This document shows positions 23,605 through 25,524 of a DNA stretch of 25,524 bases, piece by piece. Location of the stretch: assembly GCF_048898065.1 (NCBI RefSeq), contig NZ_JBLWFI010000005.1, forward strand, positions 1 through 25,524. Direction: 5' to 3'. This DNA comes from Tepidibacillus_B infernus. Lineage in GTDB: Bacteria; Bacillota; Bacilli; Tepidibacillales; Tepidibacillaceae. Numbering within the stretch: position 1 is the stretch's first letter; each line of letters starts with the position of its first letter. The notes below the pieces were generated by a model. That model made no database searches. It saw only the letters and a program-made list of their open reading frames with translations, and was not told where the DNA came from. Both the position numbers and the translations under genes were made by a program.

Positions 23605-24612
23605 TGTCAAGACACGTTTTTTGAATCCTTAGTTATGAACTCCTTTCTTGATTTTAAGCTGCACTTTTCAAATTACCATAGTAGATATCAGCAGGTGTTT
23701 TATAATCATAGCTTTGGTGTCCTCTGTTGAAATTGTAATTTTCGATATACTCTTTTGTTATCTTTTTCACCTCCGTTACTGTTTCAGGGTACATCAAATA
23801 GAGGCGTTCCCATTTATATGATTGAAAAAACCGTTCTATTGCGATATTATCTGTTGCACGGCCTTTTCCATCTATGTTGATTTTAGTTGAATTAAAGCTT
23901 TTGATTAACTCTATTATTCCTTTGAGGTGAATTGACTTACTTGGTCGCTGTTAATTATTTCCGGTGTTCCATGACTCCTAACTGCTTCTTTTACAACGCG
24001 AGTAACAGTTTCAGCCTGTAATGTATTGCTTATTGTATATCCAACTATAAATCTTAAGTACCAGTCTATTATGGCTGGTAAATATACAAATCCATTGGGT
24101 GTCCCAACATATGTTATGTCTATAGACCACACTTGATTTGGTCTTGTTATATCAAGATTTCTAAGAAGATAAGGGTATGTCTTTACCATCTTTGCTCTTT
24201 TACTAAGATTAGGTCCTGGATAAAATGCAACAATGTCCATTTCTTCCATGTAGCGCTTAACAACGCGACTTCCTATCTTGAAGCCAAGTTTATTCAGTTC
24301 ATTTCTTATTCTCCTAACACCAAATGAAGGTTCTTTATAGTGAATTCTATCAATAGCATTCTTAATATTAATTTCTTCTTGTGATGGAGCAACTTCAACT
24401 GGAACATGATATGCTGTAGATCTTGCTAATCCTATGAGACTACACTGACGCTTTATGGTTAGTTTAGAACCTTCAAAATCAATCAATGACTTTTTTCCTC
24501 ATTTGTGAAACTTGTTTATGCTTTTTTTTAACCAATCTACATCCAAAGTAAGTTCGCCCATTTTTTTGATAAAAAGCTCCTTTTCTTCTTCATGCTCTGC
24601 CTTAAGTTTTTC
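23605..24612 (-). mobile_element. Decayed IS3-family element inserted in a protease gene
   Basis: It holds the last part of orfA (fused to the protease frame) and a frameshifted orfB. The likely right end is near 23605, after GTGTCTTGACATAAG on the minus strand, which resembles IS3-type ends. The left end and the start of orfA are missing at the junction near 24612. Boundaries are approximate. Confidence 0.6.
23654..24486 (-). pseudogene. IS3-family transposase orfB, frameshifted
   Basis: The first 190 codons include the HTH_21 region (RQCSLIGLARSTAYH, FGVRRIRNELNKLG) and the DDE core (NQVWSIDITYVG, then EIINSDQVSQFTS). At about 23925 one base is missing in GAATAATAGAG. After it the frame resumes as IELIKSF...IDGKGRATDNIAIERFFQSYKWE...NFNRGHQSYDYKTPADIYYG and ends at 23654. 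The third acidic residue (in IAIERFF) is thus cut off from the first two, so the enzyme is inactive unless the shift is an error. OrfA is only present as a tail upstream. Confidence 0.88.
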
Positions 24613-25278
24613 GCCAAGGCTCATATTTACGATGTCGATTTTGTTTGTGATTGCCCACTCAATTCCTGCAACAATGTCACTGTAATTACCGCTTCCGCTT
24701 TGATCTAAGGCTTTAATCGCATAAATTTCTGCCTGTGGTGCAACTCCTATAATACCTATTTCATTATCTAAAGCAGCTATAGTCCCTGCTACATGTGTAC
24801 CATGGCCATTGTCATCCTTAAAATCAGTTGTCCCTTCTACAAAAGTTGCTCCTCCATTGACCTTTAAATCTTCATGCGTGTCATCTATTCCAGTGTCAAT
24901 GATCCCTATTTTAATCCCTTTTCCAGAATTGCCTAAGTCCTGAACATTTGTAGCTTTTACATGAGGGATTCCCCATGGAATCACTTGACTTGAAGCTTTC
25001 GCTATGGCATCCTTTTCTATATAATCTATATTTGGATTCTTGGATAATGCTTCTATTGCTTTATCTGGTAGTTTTGCAGCTACAACTGGAATATATTGAT
25101 ATTGATTTTTCAATTTCCCACCGTGATCCTTTATTACCTTCGTATCCACTTTAGATTTGAAGGCGATAAAGTAAGTGTTGTCCGCACGATCTGGTGGGAT
25201 TTTTTCTTGGGCTAACATGGAAGTGGTCAATGTAAAAATTAACAATAATGTGGTGATTACAACCAATAGTCTTCTCAT
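24499..25278 (-). pseudogene. Truncated subtilisin-like serine protease (S8) fused to an IS3 orfA tail
   Basis: A 259-codon frame. Residues 1-23 form a signal peptide and about 34-95 an I9 propeptide (YFIAFKSKVDT...IDYIEKDAIAKAS). The mature part has the catalytic Asp128 (GIIDTGIDDTHEDL) and His162 (GHGTHVAGT) and the substrate-groove NMSLG. From about residue 223 the sequence changes to AEHEEEKELFIKKMGELT and LDVDWLKK, the coiled-coil tail of an IS3 orfA. The catalytic Ser and oxyanion Asn region are gone, so it cannot be an active protease. The ATG follows GGCGGTGAG. A stable fusion product is conceivable but unlikely. Confidence 0.88.
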
Positions 25279-25524
25279 TCTCTCACCGCCTTCCCTTCAT
25301 AATAGACTAGTTCTGATCTAATCTTGTTTAACTACTTCTTTCTCTTTTTTAATTTTCCTTTTTAATGGAAGAAGATTAAGAATTTTGGCTTTTACCCTTT
25401 TTCACTAGCGTTGCATTAATTAAATCTGATGATTCAAAATAATAGCAATCTTCAAAAATTGTCCATACAACAAAAAAATCCTTTACAATGGAAGTACAGG
25501 TGATTCCTGTCCAAATCCAATAGT
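25279..25524. other. Upstream region of the truncated protease gene
   Basis: No gene is visible. It carries the right copy of the inverted repeat (25402-25513) and a small hairpin, ACAGG-TGATT-CCTGT, near 25496-25510. No clear promoter was found. Confidence 0.45.
25402..25513 (-). repeat. Right copy of the diverged inverted repeat
   Basis: On the minus strand it begins TGGACAGGAATCACCT and ends ATGCAACGCTAGTGA, the same two blocks in the same order as 87-185 on the plus strand. The intervening sequence is only weakly similar. Confidence 0.35.

Noticed and set aside
1..25524. CRISPR array, tRNA or rRNA
   Set aside because: No regularly spaced direct repeats, cloverleaf-like sequence or rRNA-like conserved stretches were seen.

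Overview
The window looks like a low-GC Bacillota chromosome, most likely a Bacillales member with anaerobic or facultative metabolism. The evidence is a CIRCE-controlled groES-groEL pair, guaA followed by a guanine-riboswitch-controlled pbuG, AT-rich intergenic DNA, strong GGAGG ribosome sites and a tungsten-type aldehyde:ferredoxin oxidoreductase. No genus can be assigned from the sequence alone. Almost every gene is on the minus strand; the exceptions are a decayed XRE regulator and an IS3 remnant.

Read in the direction of transcription, 25278 to 22114 holds a subtilisin gene cut off and fused to an IS3 orfA tail, a frameshifted IS3 orfB, a secreted amidase_6 protein and a small membrane protein. 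From 21972 to 19654 there is a composite group II intron. An AT-rich intron 5' part lies just after a terminator and is interrupted by a GC-rich intron that carries its own reverse transcriptase. From 19612 to 16519 there is a graveyard: XRE-TPR regulator, DUF4367-like fragment, lipoprotein and three hypotheticals, most with single-base frameshifts. An intact IS256-family element (14921-16376, perfect 8-bp target duplication) sits immediately upstream of the groESL promoter.

Between groEL (ends 12831) and guaA (starts 3549) lies an accessory island. It holds IS91-like and TnpB-only IS605-type remnants (the latter broken by a 569-base run of N), a CBS-PAS-AAA+ sigma54 activator, a sigma54 -24/-12 promoter, a short iron-ADH-like remnant, an AttM/BlcC-like lactonase, an IS3 scrap, a full iron-type alcohol dehydrogenase, an aldehyde:ferredoxin oxidoreductase and a MoaD-like sulfur carrier overlapping it. 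Together these could open a lactone, oxidise the resulting hydroxy acid to an aldehyde and then to an acid with ferredoxin as acceptor, or run the last steps in the reductive direction. This resembles the Agrobacterium BlcABC route with a tungsten enzyme in place of the NAD-dependent aldehyde dehydrogenase. That pathway reading is inference.

The housekeeping end (3549-323) is guaA with a terminator-like hairpin in its leader, then pbuG behind a guanine riboswitch. No tRNA, rRNA or CRISPR array was seen.
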